This document shows, piece after piece, positions 6,970 through 15,059 of a DNA stretch of 18,797 bases (position 1 is the first letter of the stretch; each line of letters begins with the position of its first letter). Below the pieces are notes generated by a model. The model worked only from the letters and a program-made list of their open reading frames with translations. It ran no database searches and was not told the DNA's origin. Origin of the DNA: UBA7236 sp043727235 (GTDB lineage: Bacteria; Bacteroidota; Bacteroidia; Chitinophagales; BACL12); contig JAYSYX010000424.1 in the NCBI GenBank assembly GCA_043727235.1, forward strand, positions 1-18,797, written 5' to 3'. The position numbers and the translations under genes were made by a program.

Positions 6970-8385
6970 TCATTCACTAAGATCCATAAACCCGGCACTC
7001 TCCTTATTGAAGTTATTTTCATTTATGATCTGAATTAATTCCTCTAAAGAAATTAAGTACTGATCACCGGAACTCATGTTTTTTAGGGTGAGTTTATTTT
7101 CATTAATTTCATTAGATCCGATTATTGCTGTAAGTGGAATTTTTTTATCGTCGGCGTATTTAAATTTTTTGGCCATTTTAGTAATCAGGTCGGGATATAT
7201 TTCGCAGCGAATATTTTCTTTTCTTAAGAGGGAGGCGTAATTAAGACAAATTTTTTCTCCTTCTTCATCAAATGGAATAAATAATAGTTGTGTTGTTTTT
7301 AATGCGGATTCGGGGAAAAGATTTAATTCAGAAATAACATCATAAATGCGGTCAAGTCCGAATGAAATTCCTACGCCGCTCATATTTGGCAATCCGAAAA
7401 TTCCGGTAAGGTCATCATAACGACCTCCGCCTAAAATGCTTCCGATTTTTACTTCGTTGGAAATTACTTCATAAATGGTTCCGGTGTAATAACTTAATCC
7501 GCGCGCCAATTTAAGATCGAATTCTATTTTAACAGTTTTATTTTCAACGCCTTTAATTTTTTCGAAGAGTTCTTTAATTTCAGTGATACCTTTTTTACCT
7601 TTTTCTGCTGTGAATATAGTTTCCAGAAATTCAATTTTTTTATCCGGAGTTCCTGAAAGGTCGAGAATTGATTTTATTTTCTTTATTTGATCTGAATTGA
7701 ATCCTTGTTCACTTAATTCATTTGTAACTCCATCAATTCCAATCTTATCCAGTTTATCAATAATATTAATAAGGGTAAGATTTTTTTCCGTTTCTCCGAT
7801 ATATTCATTTAAGCCGTCCAAAATTTTTCTGTTATTTAAACGGATGGTAACATTTAAATTTAATTTTTCGAACACATCTCTAATTATCATCACTAATTCT
7901 GCATCAATTAGCATGCTGTTACTTCCAATCGCATCTGCATCACATTGATAAAACTCCCTGTATCGGCCTTTTTGAGGTCTGTCGGCGCGCCATACAGGTT
8001 GAATTTGATATCTTTTAAATGGAAAGGTTATTTCGTTTTGATTCATCACCACAAACCGCGCAAAGGGAACAGTAAGATCGTAGCGCAATCCTTTCTCCGA
8101 AATATCAGCAGTTAATTTATTGCTATTTTTTTCCATGAGAGCAATATCATCTACCTCTTTCAAATAATCGCCGCTGTTTAAAATTTTAAACAACAATTTA
8201 TCTCCTTCAGCACCATATTTTCCCATTAAAGTAGAAAGATTTTCCATCACCGGAGTTTCCAAAGGTTGAAAACCATATAATTCGTATACATTTTTAATGG
8301 TATCGATTATATAATTCCTTTTGGCAACTTCTTCAGGTCCAAAATCACGTGTTCCTTTTGGTATAGATGGTTTTTCTTTTGCCAT
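6970..8385 (-). CDS. hisS: Histidyl-tRNA synthetase
   Basis: This enzyme charges tRNA-His with histidine using ATP. The 471-residue protein has the class II core: an N-terminal GTRDFGPEE, RYDLTVPFARFV (about 101-112), motif 2 with RADRPQKGRYREFYQCDADAIG (about 133-154), the HisRS-specific LARGLSYYTGTIYEV (about 293-307), GGGRYDDL (319-326) and motif 3 GVGISFGLDRIYDV (337-350). A C-terminal anticodon-binding domain contains EIYPDLITKMAKKFKYAD. The length fits the longer Bacteroidota form, with a helical insertion between motif 2 and the HisA motif. It converges with dnaJ. The tyrosine phosphatase gene lies 90 bp upstream on the same strand and might share its transcript. Confidence 0.97.
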   Translation of the reverse strand: MAKEKPSIPKGTRDFGPEEVAKRNYIIDTIKNVYELYGFQPLETPVMENLSTLMGKYGAEGDKLLFKILNSGDYLKEVDDIALMEKNSNKLTADISEKGLRYDLTVPFARFVVMNQNEITFPFKRYQIQPVWRADRPQKGRYREFYQCDADAIGSNSMLIDAELVMIIRDVFEKLNLNVTIRLNNRKILDGLNEYIGETEKNLTLINIIDKLDKIGIDGVTNELSEQGFNSDQIKKIKSILDLSGTPDKKIEFLETIFTAEKGKKGITEIKELFEKIKGVENKTVKIEFDLKLARGLSYYTGTIYEVISNEVKIGSILGGGRYDDLTGIFGLPNMSGVGISFGLDRIYDVISELNLFPESALKTTQLLFIPFDEEGEKICLNYASLLRKENIRCEIYPDLITKMAKKFKYADDKKIPLTAIIGSNEINENKLTLKNMSSGDQYLISLEELIQIINENNFNKESAGFMDLSE

Positions 8386-8475
8386 TTTCCGATGATATTA
8401 TTTTGTAAATTTTAATGTAAAGTTAACATACAATAGGTAAAAATGTTTCTAATTTGTAAATTTTCATCTCCTGCA

Positions 8476-8928
8476 TTATTTACCGGAAAGAATAACGTTT
8501 TCGCAGGCTTTATTCAGCATTTCGTAAACAGTAGCATAAAGCTCATCATCATAGTAAGGATCAGGAATTGCAGTATTTTTTCCCGGATCAACAAGGTTCA
8601 TGATCAGTTCCACTTTGTTTTTGTGTGAATCTGTTTTCGCATGTTGCAATACATCGCGGAAATTAGAACTATCCATTACATATATGCGGTCGAATTGGGT
8701 AAAATGCTCGGGAATGAATTTTTGTGCTTTTTGATTGCTGATATCAATGCCATTTATCTTCGCAATTTTTTGCGATCGCGGATCTGGAGCTTCACCAATA
8801 TGCCAGCTTCCGGTGCCGGCGCTTTGCACTTCCCAGTCTAGACCAGCCTCTTTTATTTTATATCTCAGTATTCCCTCCGCGAGCGGACTTCGGCAGATGT
8901 TTCCGAGGCAGACCATGAGTATTTTCAT
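8476..8928 (-). CDS. Low-molecular-weight protein-tyrosine-phosphatase
   Basis: The protein has 150 residues, the usual size for this family. The N-terminus carries the phosphate-binding loop CLGNICRS with nucleophile Cys7 and Arg13 (C-x5-R), and the general acid Asp123 lies in the DPYYDD motif. SAGTGSWHIGEAPDPRS (about 36-52) is another conserved block. It removes phosphate from tyrosine or small phosphoesters in the cytoplasm. No tyrosine kinase or exopolysaccharide cluster is adjacent, so the substrate is unknown. It lies upstream of hisS in the same direction. Confidence 0.95.
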   Translation of the reverse strand: MKILMVCLGNICRSPLAEGILRYKIKEAGLDWEVQSAGTGSWHIGEAPDPRSQKIAKINGIDISNQKAQKFIPEHFTQFDRIYVMDSSNFRDVLQHAKTDSHKNKVELIMNLVDPGKNTAIPDPYYDDELYATVYEMLNKACENVILSGK

Positions 8929-8972
8929 GGTATAAAATTATAACAAGAATCGGAGTTTTTGCATTCTCTTTT

Positions 8973-9000
8973 ATGAGTAATGAGTTATGAGTAATGAGTT
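8973..9000. repeat. Heptamer tandem repeat ATGAGTA/T x4
   Basis: Four contiguous 7-bp units alternate ATGAGTA and ATGAGTT, upstream of the phosphatase gene. Confidence 0.9.
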
Positions 9001-9103
9001 TGATCCTCTAAGCACTGATACATATTAGTCCTCAAAAAAATGACTCTAAAAAATAACCAATAATAATTTTCTATCCACACGGAGCTACTGCTTTTTGGCA
9101 GTT

Positions 9104-9145
9104 GTAATTGTCAATTATCAATTATCAATTATCAATTGTCAATTT
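9104..9145. repeat. Heptamer tandem repeat TCAATTA/G, array 1
   Basis: Five clear units run from 9111 to 9145 (TCAATTA x3, TCAATTG, TCAATTT) after one degenerate unit at 9104-9110. Confidence 0.9.
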
Positions 9146-9190
9146 TTTTTGGTTGTTTAATTCTCCATTCTCAATTGTTTGTTTGGCTGT

Positions 9191-9225
9191 CCAATTGTCA
9201 ATTATCAATTATCAATTGTCAATTA
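9191..9225. repeat. Heptamer tandem repeat TCAATTA/G, array 2
   Basis: Five units run from CCAATTG to TCAATTA. The last unit (9219-9225) supplies the stop codon, and the two codons before it, of the minus-strand gene that ends here. The array may therefore have trimmed the gene's original 3' end. Confidence 0.9.
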
Positions 9226-10021
9226 TAAAAGCTGTACTCATAATAATGCTCCACACTAAATCCATCTTCTATTGTTATCATATTTTTAAGCAAGCCACTT
9301 TCGAAATAATGATAGGTAGTAATAAAAACCGGTATTGCGTCAGGTGCAGTATCGTAGTAGACCTTCATTCTGGCAAGTTGGTTTTTATCGTTGTAGGTAT
9401 AAACCATTCTATTATAAAACTCCCCGTCCATACTGAAAAATTCTTCTGATAATCTTTTTTTAGCGTCCCAGATATAGGTTGTAACATCTGTTTCCACCAT
9501 TATCATTTTATCCATATAATTACCTTCTGCATCCAGCTCAAATCTTGCGGATTTTCCAATACGTTTAATAATGTTACCGGATTTATCGTATTCGTAACTA
9601 TTTTCTCTGGCTTCTGCGCTTGCGAATATGGAAGCTTTTAATTTATTTTTTTGTCATATTCAAATCCGTGTGTCATTGGGAATATGTCATATCCAAACAT
9701 AGTTATAATTCTTATTCTAGCATCAGGAAAATAGGTATATTCATCCATCATAGTATCAATTGGTTCATCATCGTTAGCAGGTTCGCCATTATCGAATGTA
9801 GTGCGGATAAGCCAGCCATCTTCCGTGTATTCAGAAACAGAAACTGTTGTTGTAATGCTATCTTCGTCACGCATTATTTGTGTTTGTGTTTTTACTTTAT
9901 TCTTTTTATAGATATCAAACTCAGCCGAATTAAAACCCATATCTCCGGGTCTGAATTGGCCGAAAATGGAAACATTAATTAATATTGCCGATAATAATAA
10001 AACTAAAGTGATCTTGTTCAT
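9219..10021 (-). pseudogene. Exported YD-repeat-like protein, split by a 1-nt deletion in a poly-A tract
   Basis: The first part (10021 to 9638) starts with a signal peptide (MNKITLVLLLSAILINVSIFGQ) and ends at an early TAA after GFEYDKKIN. The downstream frame is open from the same point to 9219 and continues the theme: NSYEYDKSGNIIKR, then YIWDAKKRLSEEFF, VYTYNDKNQLARM, and HYYEYSF at the end. The frames join if the A7 run (T7 at 9646-9652 on the plus strand) is read as A8; the total is then exactly 268 codons with no internal stop. The tyrosine/'YD-x-x-G-N' spacing resembles RHS/YD-type beta repeats. I cannot name the family. Expression could be restored by slippage at the A run, or the call could be a consensus error. 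Confidence 0.7.
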
Positions 10022-10084
10022 GATACATTATTTTGATTGATAAAGTTATAATAAATATTTTAAGTTGCTACTGCTTTGCCAGCG

Positions 10085-10103
10085 GAACAGTTATGCGCTG
10101 TTC
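10085..10103. promoter_or_regulatory. Inverted repeat between divergent genes
   Basis: GAACAG and CTGTTC are separated by 7 bp and lie between the minus-strand YD-like gene and mnmE. It could be an operator, but the arms are short. Confidence 0.25.
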
Positions 10104-10165
10104 ATGATAATATAAAGCAATATCCTGTGTAAAATTCAGGAAACCTATTGTTTTTCCTAAACCCT

Positions 10166-10198
10166 TTGATACAAATTAGAGTAATTGCTATACCTTCG
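10166..10198 (+). promoter_or_regulatory. Candidate mnmE promoter
   Basis: TTG at 10166-10168 and TACCTTCG at 10191-10198 (7 of 8 to TAnnTTTG) are 22 bp apart. The -7 box ends 6 nt before ATG 10205, so the transcript would be nearly leaderless, and a start at ATG 10148 would lie upstream of the promoter. Confidence 0.5.
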
Positions 10199-10204
10199 CA
10201 ATCA

Positions 10205-11581
10205 ATGCAAATTACCGATCACAAAGATACAATTGTTGCAATTAGTACAGCTCCGGGAGTTGGTGCAATAGCCGTTATTCGTTTGTCTGGGGATAATGCT
10301 ATAAAAATAACGGATGAAATTTTTATCGGAAAGAAGCTTGCCGCCGTTCCCTCTCATACTCTTCATTTCGGAGTGATTGAAAAAAATGGCAATAAGGTTG
10401 ATGAAGTTGTAGTGGGAATTTTCAGAAATCCGAAGTCCTATACCGGGGAAGATATTATTGAAATTTCCTGTCATGGTTCGCCTTTTATTCAGCAACAAAT
10501 TCTGCAGCTCATAATTTCAAAGGGTGCGCGCTTGGCTAAACCAGGTGAATTTACGATGCGCGCATTTTTAAATGGAAAAATGGATCTGAGTCAGGCCGAG
10601 GCAGTTGCAGATCTAATTAATGCACAAACACTTGCCGCGCATGATATCGCATTAAAACAAATGCGCGGAGGTTATAGCGAAGAATTAAAAAAGTTGCGTT
10701 ACGAACTAATTCATTTTGCATCCATGGTTGAACTGGAATTGGATTTCAGTGAAGAGGATGTGGAGTTTGCCGAACGCCGACACATGCAATTATTAATTGA
10801 AAAGATCAATACAATTTTAAATGGATTGATCAGATCGTTTGAATTAGGCAATGTAATTAAAAATGGAATTAATACGGTTATTGCAGGAAGGCCCAATGCT
10901 GGAAAGTCAACTTTGTTAAATGCTTTATTAAATGAAGAGCGTGCAATTGTAAGTGAAATTGCAGGCACCACAAGAGATACAATTGAAGAAGAATTAAATA
11001 TTAACGGAATTATTTTTCGATTGATTGACACCGCCGGAATTCGTGAAGCAAAAGATGAAATAGAAAAAATGGGAGTTGCAAAAACCATGGAAAAAATTGC
11101 ATCTTCCACTTTATTAATTTATGTTTTTGATGTGAACACCATGAGTTTACAAGATGTAAAAAATGATCTCGCAACCCTAATTTCCTCCGGCGATAAAATG
11201 TTATTGGTTGCAAATAAAATTGACACACCCGATTGTGGAAAATTACTCGCCAACTTTTTCGAACTGGAACCCGACGCCTACATTTCCTCCCTCCAAAAAA
11301 CCAACATCGAAGAACTCAAAACCTTCATGTATAAAAAGATCGTTACCGACGACCTCAACATCGGCAACATAATAGTCACTAACGCCCGCCACCTCGAAGC
11401 CCTCCAAAAAACCCGTAGTTCTCTGGATGAAGTGCTAAACGCAATTAACAGTGAGATCAGTGGGGAGTTAACTGCATTGCATATTCGTTATGCCTTAAAT
11501 GCGTTGGGAGAGATAACGGGGGAGATAACGAATGATGATTTGTTGGATGATATTTTTAGGAATTTTTGTATTGGGAAGTAA
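10205..11581 (+). CDS. mnmE: tRNA-5-carboxymethylaminomethyl-U34 modification GTPase MnmE (TrmE/ThdF)
   Basis: With MnmG this GTPase modifies the wobble uridine of certain tRNAs. I start at ATG 10205 because family members begin a few residues before DTIVAI and because the promoter lies between here and the upstream ATG 10148; this gives 458 residues. In order: the N-terminal folate-binding domain (TIVAISTAPGVGAIAVIRLSG), a helical domain with MDLSQAEAVADLI, and the G domain with GRPNAGKST (228-236), GTTRDT (254-259), DTAG (275-278) and NKID (337-340). The C-terminus is the diagnostic FCIGK with Cys455. Codons at about 11237-11420 are unusually rich in C-ending synonyms compared with the rest of the gene. 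The 3' end borders a mobile element. Confidence 0.96.
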   Translation: MQITDHKDTIVAISTAPGVGAIAVIRLSGDNAIKITDEIFIGKKLAAVPSHTLHFGVIEKNGNKVDEVVVGIFRNPKSYTGEDIIEISCHGSPFIQQQILQLIISKGARLAKPGEFTMRAFLNGKMDLSQAEAVADLINAQTLAAHDIALKQMRGGYSEELKKLRYELIHFASMVELELDFSEEDVEFAERRHMQLLIEKINTILNGLIRSFELGNVIKNGINTVIAGRPNAGKSTLLNALLNEERAIVSEIAGTTRDTIEEELNINGIIFRLIDTAGIREAKDEIEKMGVAKTMEKIASSTLLIYVFDVNTMSLQDVKNDLATLISSGDKMLLVANKIDTPDCGKLLANFFELEPDAYISSLQKTNIEELKTFMYKKIVTDDLNIGNIIVTNARHLEALQKTRSSLDEVLNAINSEISGELTALHIRYALNALGEITGEITNDDLLDDIFRNFCIGK

Positions 11582-11707
11582 CCTATACGCAGCATTCCGA
11601 CACTAAACTCACACAAAACCATACTAACACAAGCATTTTAGCACATTTAATACCCTTTCAGCTAAACTTTTATTCTGCGATATTACCTGTATTTTAATAG
11701 TGTATTT

Positions 11708-11742
11708 GTATCTTTGTTGTACCCCGAAGGAGTGGGGTACAA
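11708..11742 (+). promoter_or_regulatory. Promoter-like GTATCTTTG box with a 9-bp-arm hairpin; possible attachment site
   Basis: TATCTTTG (11709-11716) is a perfect TAnnTTTG -7 box, and with its flanks (GTATCTTTGT) it matches 9 of 10 of GTAnnTTTGC, the crossover core of CTnDOT-type Bacteroides elements. Directly after it, TTGTACCCC (11717-11725) and GGGGTACAA (11734-11742) form a perfect inverted repeat around 8 bases. No good -33 TTG is in place. It may be the promoter plus operator or leader hairpin of the HTH gene, an att region, or both. Confidence 0.45.
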
Positions 11743-11806
11743 ATTTCAGTGCAATTTGCCTGTTAATTTGCATTTAATGACACTAAAAGTAACCTAACGC
11801 ATCTAA

Positions 11807-12160
11807 ATGAGTACAAATATTCAGGTACAACGAATTTGCAGGCACTGTAGCAATGAGTTTACAGCACGGACAACAAAAACCTTGTATTGCTCCCATAAAT
11901 GCAATAAAAAGGACTATAAAGCTAAAGTAAGAGCAGCAAAAGTGGGAGCCAGTAATCAGGAGACTTTGCAGATCAGAAAGAAACCCTTCGAAGAATTGAA
12001 AGCTAAAGAGTTTCTGAAAGTAAAAGAGGTAGCCAAGCTGTTAAATTGCTCAGTGAGGACTGTTTACTACTACATAGATTCAGGAAAGCTTAACGCAATA
12101 AATCTATCTGAGAGGATAACAAGGGTGAAAAGATCAGATATTGATAAACTGTTTAGTTAA
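11807..12160 (+). CDS. Zn-ribbon plus excisionase-type HTH DNA-binding protein
   Basis: The protein has 117 residues. The N-terminus has a small zinc-ribbon-like motif with C11, C14, C28 and C32 (RICRHCSNEFTA, then YCSHKC). After a basic linker, residues 66-117 form a MerR/excisionase-type helix-turn-helix (EFLKVKEVAKLLNCSVRTVYYYIDSGKL) with a wing (RITRVKRSDIDKLF). Proteins of this layout are common beside tyrosine integrases in Bacteroidota islands. A role as a recombination directionality factor or regulator for the integrase two genes downstream is inferred from that association. Confidence 0.8.
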   Translation: MSTNIQVQRICRHCSNEFTARTTKTLYCSHKCNKKDYKAKVRAAKVGASNQETLQIRKKPFEELKAKEFLKVKEVAKLLNCSVRTVYYYIDSGKLNAINLSERITRVKRSDIDKLFS

Positions 12161-12183
12161 AAAAATATTTCATTAAAGAATAG

Positions 12184-12918
12184 ATGTCATTTATGAAAAA
12201 TGTAATAATTATAATATCATTTACTTTATTTATAGTCGGCTGCAATCAAAACAATATTTTTAAAAATGATTTGCAATTGGAAAATTTAAAAGGTCGGGTA
12301 AAATCATATCAAATTATTGAATGTAAAGCGTTAGTAAAGTTTGGAGAAATTACAAAAGGTGACACGCAAACAATCGAACAAAAATTCTTTAATGAAAAAG
12401 GTAATATCACAGAGGAACAGTTTGCAATTCACGGAGGTAGTAAACATAAGAGTACCTATAGGTTTAATAGGAACAACTCTAAAATTGAAGAGTTTTCTTA
12501 TATCGACGATAGCCTTTTTTATAAAACTATTTACATTTATAATGAAAAAGGGGATTCATTAAAGAAGGATTTATATTCAACAATGGATAGCCTTATAAGT
12601 AAAAGTATTATTTCGTATGACAATGCAATGAATTTGATGGAATTTATTATTTATAATGCTGATGGTAGCTTAAATACTAAGATAAAATATAAATATGATA
12701 AAAAGGGAAATAAAATTGAAGAGCAAAAGTTTGACTCAAATGGTAACCCATTTCAAAAAGTAACTTTTGAATATGACATTAATGACAATGTAATTAAGAA
12801 CGGAGACTATTCTTATACTTATAAATTTGACAATCAAAACAACTGGGTTCAAAAAATATTTTATATTGAAAATAAACCAATAAGCATAATTGAAAGGGTA
12901 ATTAAATATTATGAATAA
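12184..12918 (+). CDS. Putative lipoprotein with YD-repeat-like structure (cargo)
   Basis: The protein has 244 residues. The N-terminus MKNVIIIISFTLFIVGCNQ (from the in-frame ATG 12193) is a good lipoprotein signal with lipobox IVGC; the upstream ATG 12184 adds MSF. The body is a run of short repeats with a Tyr and an Asp/Asn-Gly turn, such as IYIYNEKGDS, KYKYDKKGNKIEEQ, TFEYDINDNVI and YTYKFDNQNNW, resembling RHS/YD or YwqK-like beta repeats. It sits between the HTH gene and the integrase, is strongly AT-rich, and has no recognisable catalytic domain. It shares its general repeat style with the exported pseudogene at 9219-10021. Function unknown. Confidence 0.7.
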   Translation: MSFMKNVIIIISFTLFIVGCNQNNIFKNDLQLENLKGRVKSYQIIECKALVKFGEITKGDTQTIEQKFFNEKGNITEEQFAIHGGSKHKSTYRFNRNNSKIEEFSYIDDSLFYKTIYIYNEKGDSLKKDLYSTMDSLISKSIISYDNAMNLMEFIIYNADGSLNTKIKYKYDKKGNKIEEQKFDSNGNPFQKVTFEYDINDNVIKNGDYSYTYKFDNQNNWVQKIFYIENKPISIIERVIKYYE

Positions 12919-12946
12919 ATTTTAAGTAATAGAAAATATTTAAAAA

Positions 12947-14089
12947 ATGACAACAAAAGTAAAACTAAGGCAAAAGAAAATATCAGGAGACAGGCAAAGC
13001 CTTTATTTAGATTTCTACCCTGCAATCCCACATCCCAAAACAGGTGAACCCACTCGGCGGGAATTTTTAAAACTTTATTTATTCGATAAAGTTAAATCGC
13101 CGATTGACAAACAGCATAATAAAGAAACTATGCAGATAGCTGAATCTATGAGGCAGAAAAAAGAAAATCAGTTGAACAAACCTGAGATTTATACTGATTT
13201 TGAAAAAGGGCAATTAAAAATCAGGGAGCAAGGAGAACGCAACTTTGTAGACTACTTCAAAGAATTAGCTGATAAACGGAAAGCCTCCAATTTTGATAAT
13301 TGGGCATCAGCGTATAAATATCTTTTAAAATTTACCAATGGTAATTTGAAGTTTTCTGATCTCAATGAAAAATTTTGCAATGGCTTCAGGGATTATTTAC
13401 TCACTACTAAAAGTAACAAGAGCATTAAAACAAAACTTGCCCAAAATTCAGCAGTCTCCTATTTCAACAAATTTAAAGCGACTTTAAAGCAAGCATACAG
13501 GGATGGATATTTAGGTTATGATCTTAATTCCAAGATTGAACAAATAAAGTCTGCAGAAACCCGCCGGAATTATTTAACCATTGAGGAATTGAACAAGCTT
13601 AATAAAACGGAATGCCAAAATCCCCTATTAAAACGAGCGGCTATTTTTTCAGCTATGACAGGGTTAAGATTTTCGGATATTCAGAAAATGGAATGGAATG
13701 AAATTGAATTTGTAAAGGGACAGGGTTACATAATTCATTTCAAACAGCAAAAAACTAAAGGAATTGAAGAACTGCCAATTTCTGAACAGGCATTTGGCTT
13801 ATTAGGTGAGCGACCGAACGCCGGCGGAAAGGTATTTGAAGGATTGGAATATTCAGCTTATCAAAACAAACACCTCTACCAATGGATAGGAGCAGCCGGA
13901 ATCACAAAGGACATAACATTTCATTGCTTTCGGCATACATATGCCACATTGCAATTAAGCAGCGGGACAGACATCTACACTGTTTCAAAAATGCTTGGGC
14001 ATAGGGAATTGAAAACGACTCCAGTGTATGCGAAGATAATTGACCAAACAAAAAGAGCCGCAACAGATAAAATTAAATTGGATTTCTAA
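12947..14089 (+). CDS. Tyrosine recombinase/integrase
   Basis: The protein has 380 residues. It has an N-terminal arm-type DNA-binding domain (about 1-85, typical of Bacteroidota integrases), a SAM-like core-binding domain (about 98-200, NFVDYFKELADKRK onward) and a C-terminal catalytic domain. Catalytic residues are visible: R241 (TGLRFSDI), K269 or K271 (KQQKTKG), H326-x-x-R329 (HCFRHTYATL), H352 (MLGHREL) and the nucleophile Y361 (TTPVYAKI). It should be active as far as sequence shows. It is the integrase of the element next to mnmE and probably catalyses its integration and excision. Confidence 0.95.
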   Translation: MTTKVKLRQKKISGDRQSLYLDFYPAIPHPKTGEPTRREFLKLYLFDKVKSPIDKQHNKETMQIAESMRQKKENQLNKPEIYTDFEKGQLKIREQGERNFVDYFKELADKRKASNFDNWASAYKYLLKFTNGNLKFSDLNEKFCNGFRDYLLTTKSNKSIKTKLAQNSAVSYFNKFKATLKQAYRDGYLGYDLNSKIEQIKSAETRRNYLTIEELNKLNKTECQNPLLKRAAIFSAMTGLRFSDIQKMEWNEIEFVKGQGYIIHFKQQKTKGIEELPISEQAFGLLGERPNAGGKVFEGLEYSAYQNKHLYQWIGAAGITKDITFHCFRHTYATLQLSSGTDIYTVSKMLGHRELKTTPVYAKIIDQTKRAATDKIKLDF

Positions 14090-14108
14090 ATTGTTATAAA
14101 GTGGGACG

Positions 14109-15047
14109 ATGAGAGAATATTTTGAAAAAGGAATTAGGGTTGTTGAATATACCTATGAAGACTGGTGGGATGGTGTTTATGAAACCGTAAATTTTGGATT
14201 CGCATTTAAAGAAAGGGATGCATCGGGGATAGAATTTTATTATCATATGAATTTTGAGGAGAGAACTAAAATCGGGATTAAGCAACAGCAAATATATTGG
14301 GAATTGGTAGAAGAGCACGTAAGTTATTTAATTTCTAAGTTCAAAGGCAGGTGGGATAAGAGCCTAGAGCAAAAGAAATTATTGGAAATTGAAAGGGAGT
14401 CATACTCACAATTAATTGATGATAATAAATTTCCTCTGAAAAATTATTTAAACAACGAAGCGGGGGAGGTGATGTTGGCAATGTGGAATCAGAAAGGCGG
14501 TTTGGAAATAAAAGAAATTCAAGCCTTGTCTTATTCTTATGGAACAATATACAGGATTAGGAAATTGTATTTCAAATTGATCATTCAGGGTGATCGAAAT
14601 AGTGTTTATCATAAGATAAAAAGTCCTAATCTTAAAAATGACAATCTTATAAACAATGATTACTTAGAAATAGAAGTAGATGCAATATATAAATATATTA
14701 ATTGGTTAAGCAATTATAATCTGCCAGCTGAGCGCGCAACCACCGAATTTGAACCATCACTAAGGGAAATTGCGCTTTATTACTTGTATATGGGACAAGA
14801 AGTTAATAAGGAGAACCAATATTTATTGTTGGAGAGTTTTAAACAAAAATCAGGGCCTAAGCTAAAACAGCATTATGAATATTTCAGGAAGAAGCCAAAT
14901 CGGACGAATTCTGATACTAAAAGGAAAAACGCGAATAGAAAGAAAGAATTTAGAAATGTTATCTTAATGCTTAAAAAAACTACAAACCAAGCAGCCTTAA
15001 CTCAAGTGGAATCTGAATTTGCTGAGTTTATTAAGTGTATTTCTTAA
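14109..15047 (+). CDS. Unknown protein downstream of the integrase
   Basis: The protein has 312 residues, begins 19 nt after the integrase stop and is probably co-transcribed with it. I do not recognise the family. The N-terminal part is aromatic and acidic (EYTYEDWWDGVYETVNFGF), the middle has KEIQALSYSYGTIYRIRKLYFKLI, which could be a helix-turn-helix, and the C-terminal 60 residues are very basic (KKPNRTNSDTKRKNANRKKE). There is no signal peptide or membrane segment. The basic tail suggests nucleic-acid contact. No function is assigned. Confidence 0.65.
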   Translation: MREYFEKGIRVVEYTYEDWWDGVYETVNFGFAFKERDASGIEFYYHMNFEERTKIGIKQQQIYWELVEEHVSYLISKFKGRWDKSLEQKKLLEIERESYSQLIDDNKFPLKNYLNNEAGEVMLAMWNQKGGLEIKEIQALSYSYGTIYRIRKLYFKLIIQGDRNSVYHKIKSPNLKNDNLINNDYLEIEVDAIYKYINWLSNYNLPAERATTEFEPSLREIALYYLYMGQEVNKENQYLLLESFKQKSGPKLKQHYEYFRKKPNRTNSDTKRKNANRKKEFRNVILMLKKTTNQAALTQVESEFAEFIKCIS

Positions 15048-15059
15048 GATTTTACCACC

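Noticed and set aside
6784..9225. CRISPR array
   Set aside because: The repeats are 7 bp, directly adjacent and without unique spacers; no cas genes are present.
9084..10077. GCTACTGCTTT direct repeat (9084-9094 and 10067-10077) flanking the YD-like pseudogene, as possible insertion marks
   Set aside because: Eleven bases in AT-rich DNA is weak, and no other mobile-element feature accompanies it; left as a note only.
10148..10204. Upstream ATG for mnmE adding 19 residues
   Set aside because: The extra residues do not resemble MnmE, and the likely promoter lies downstream of this ATG.
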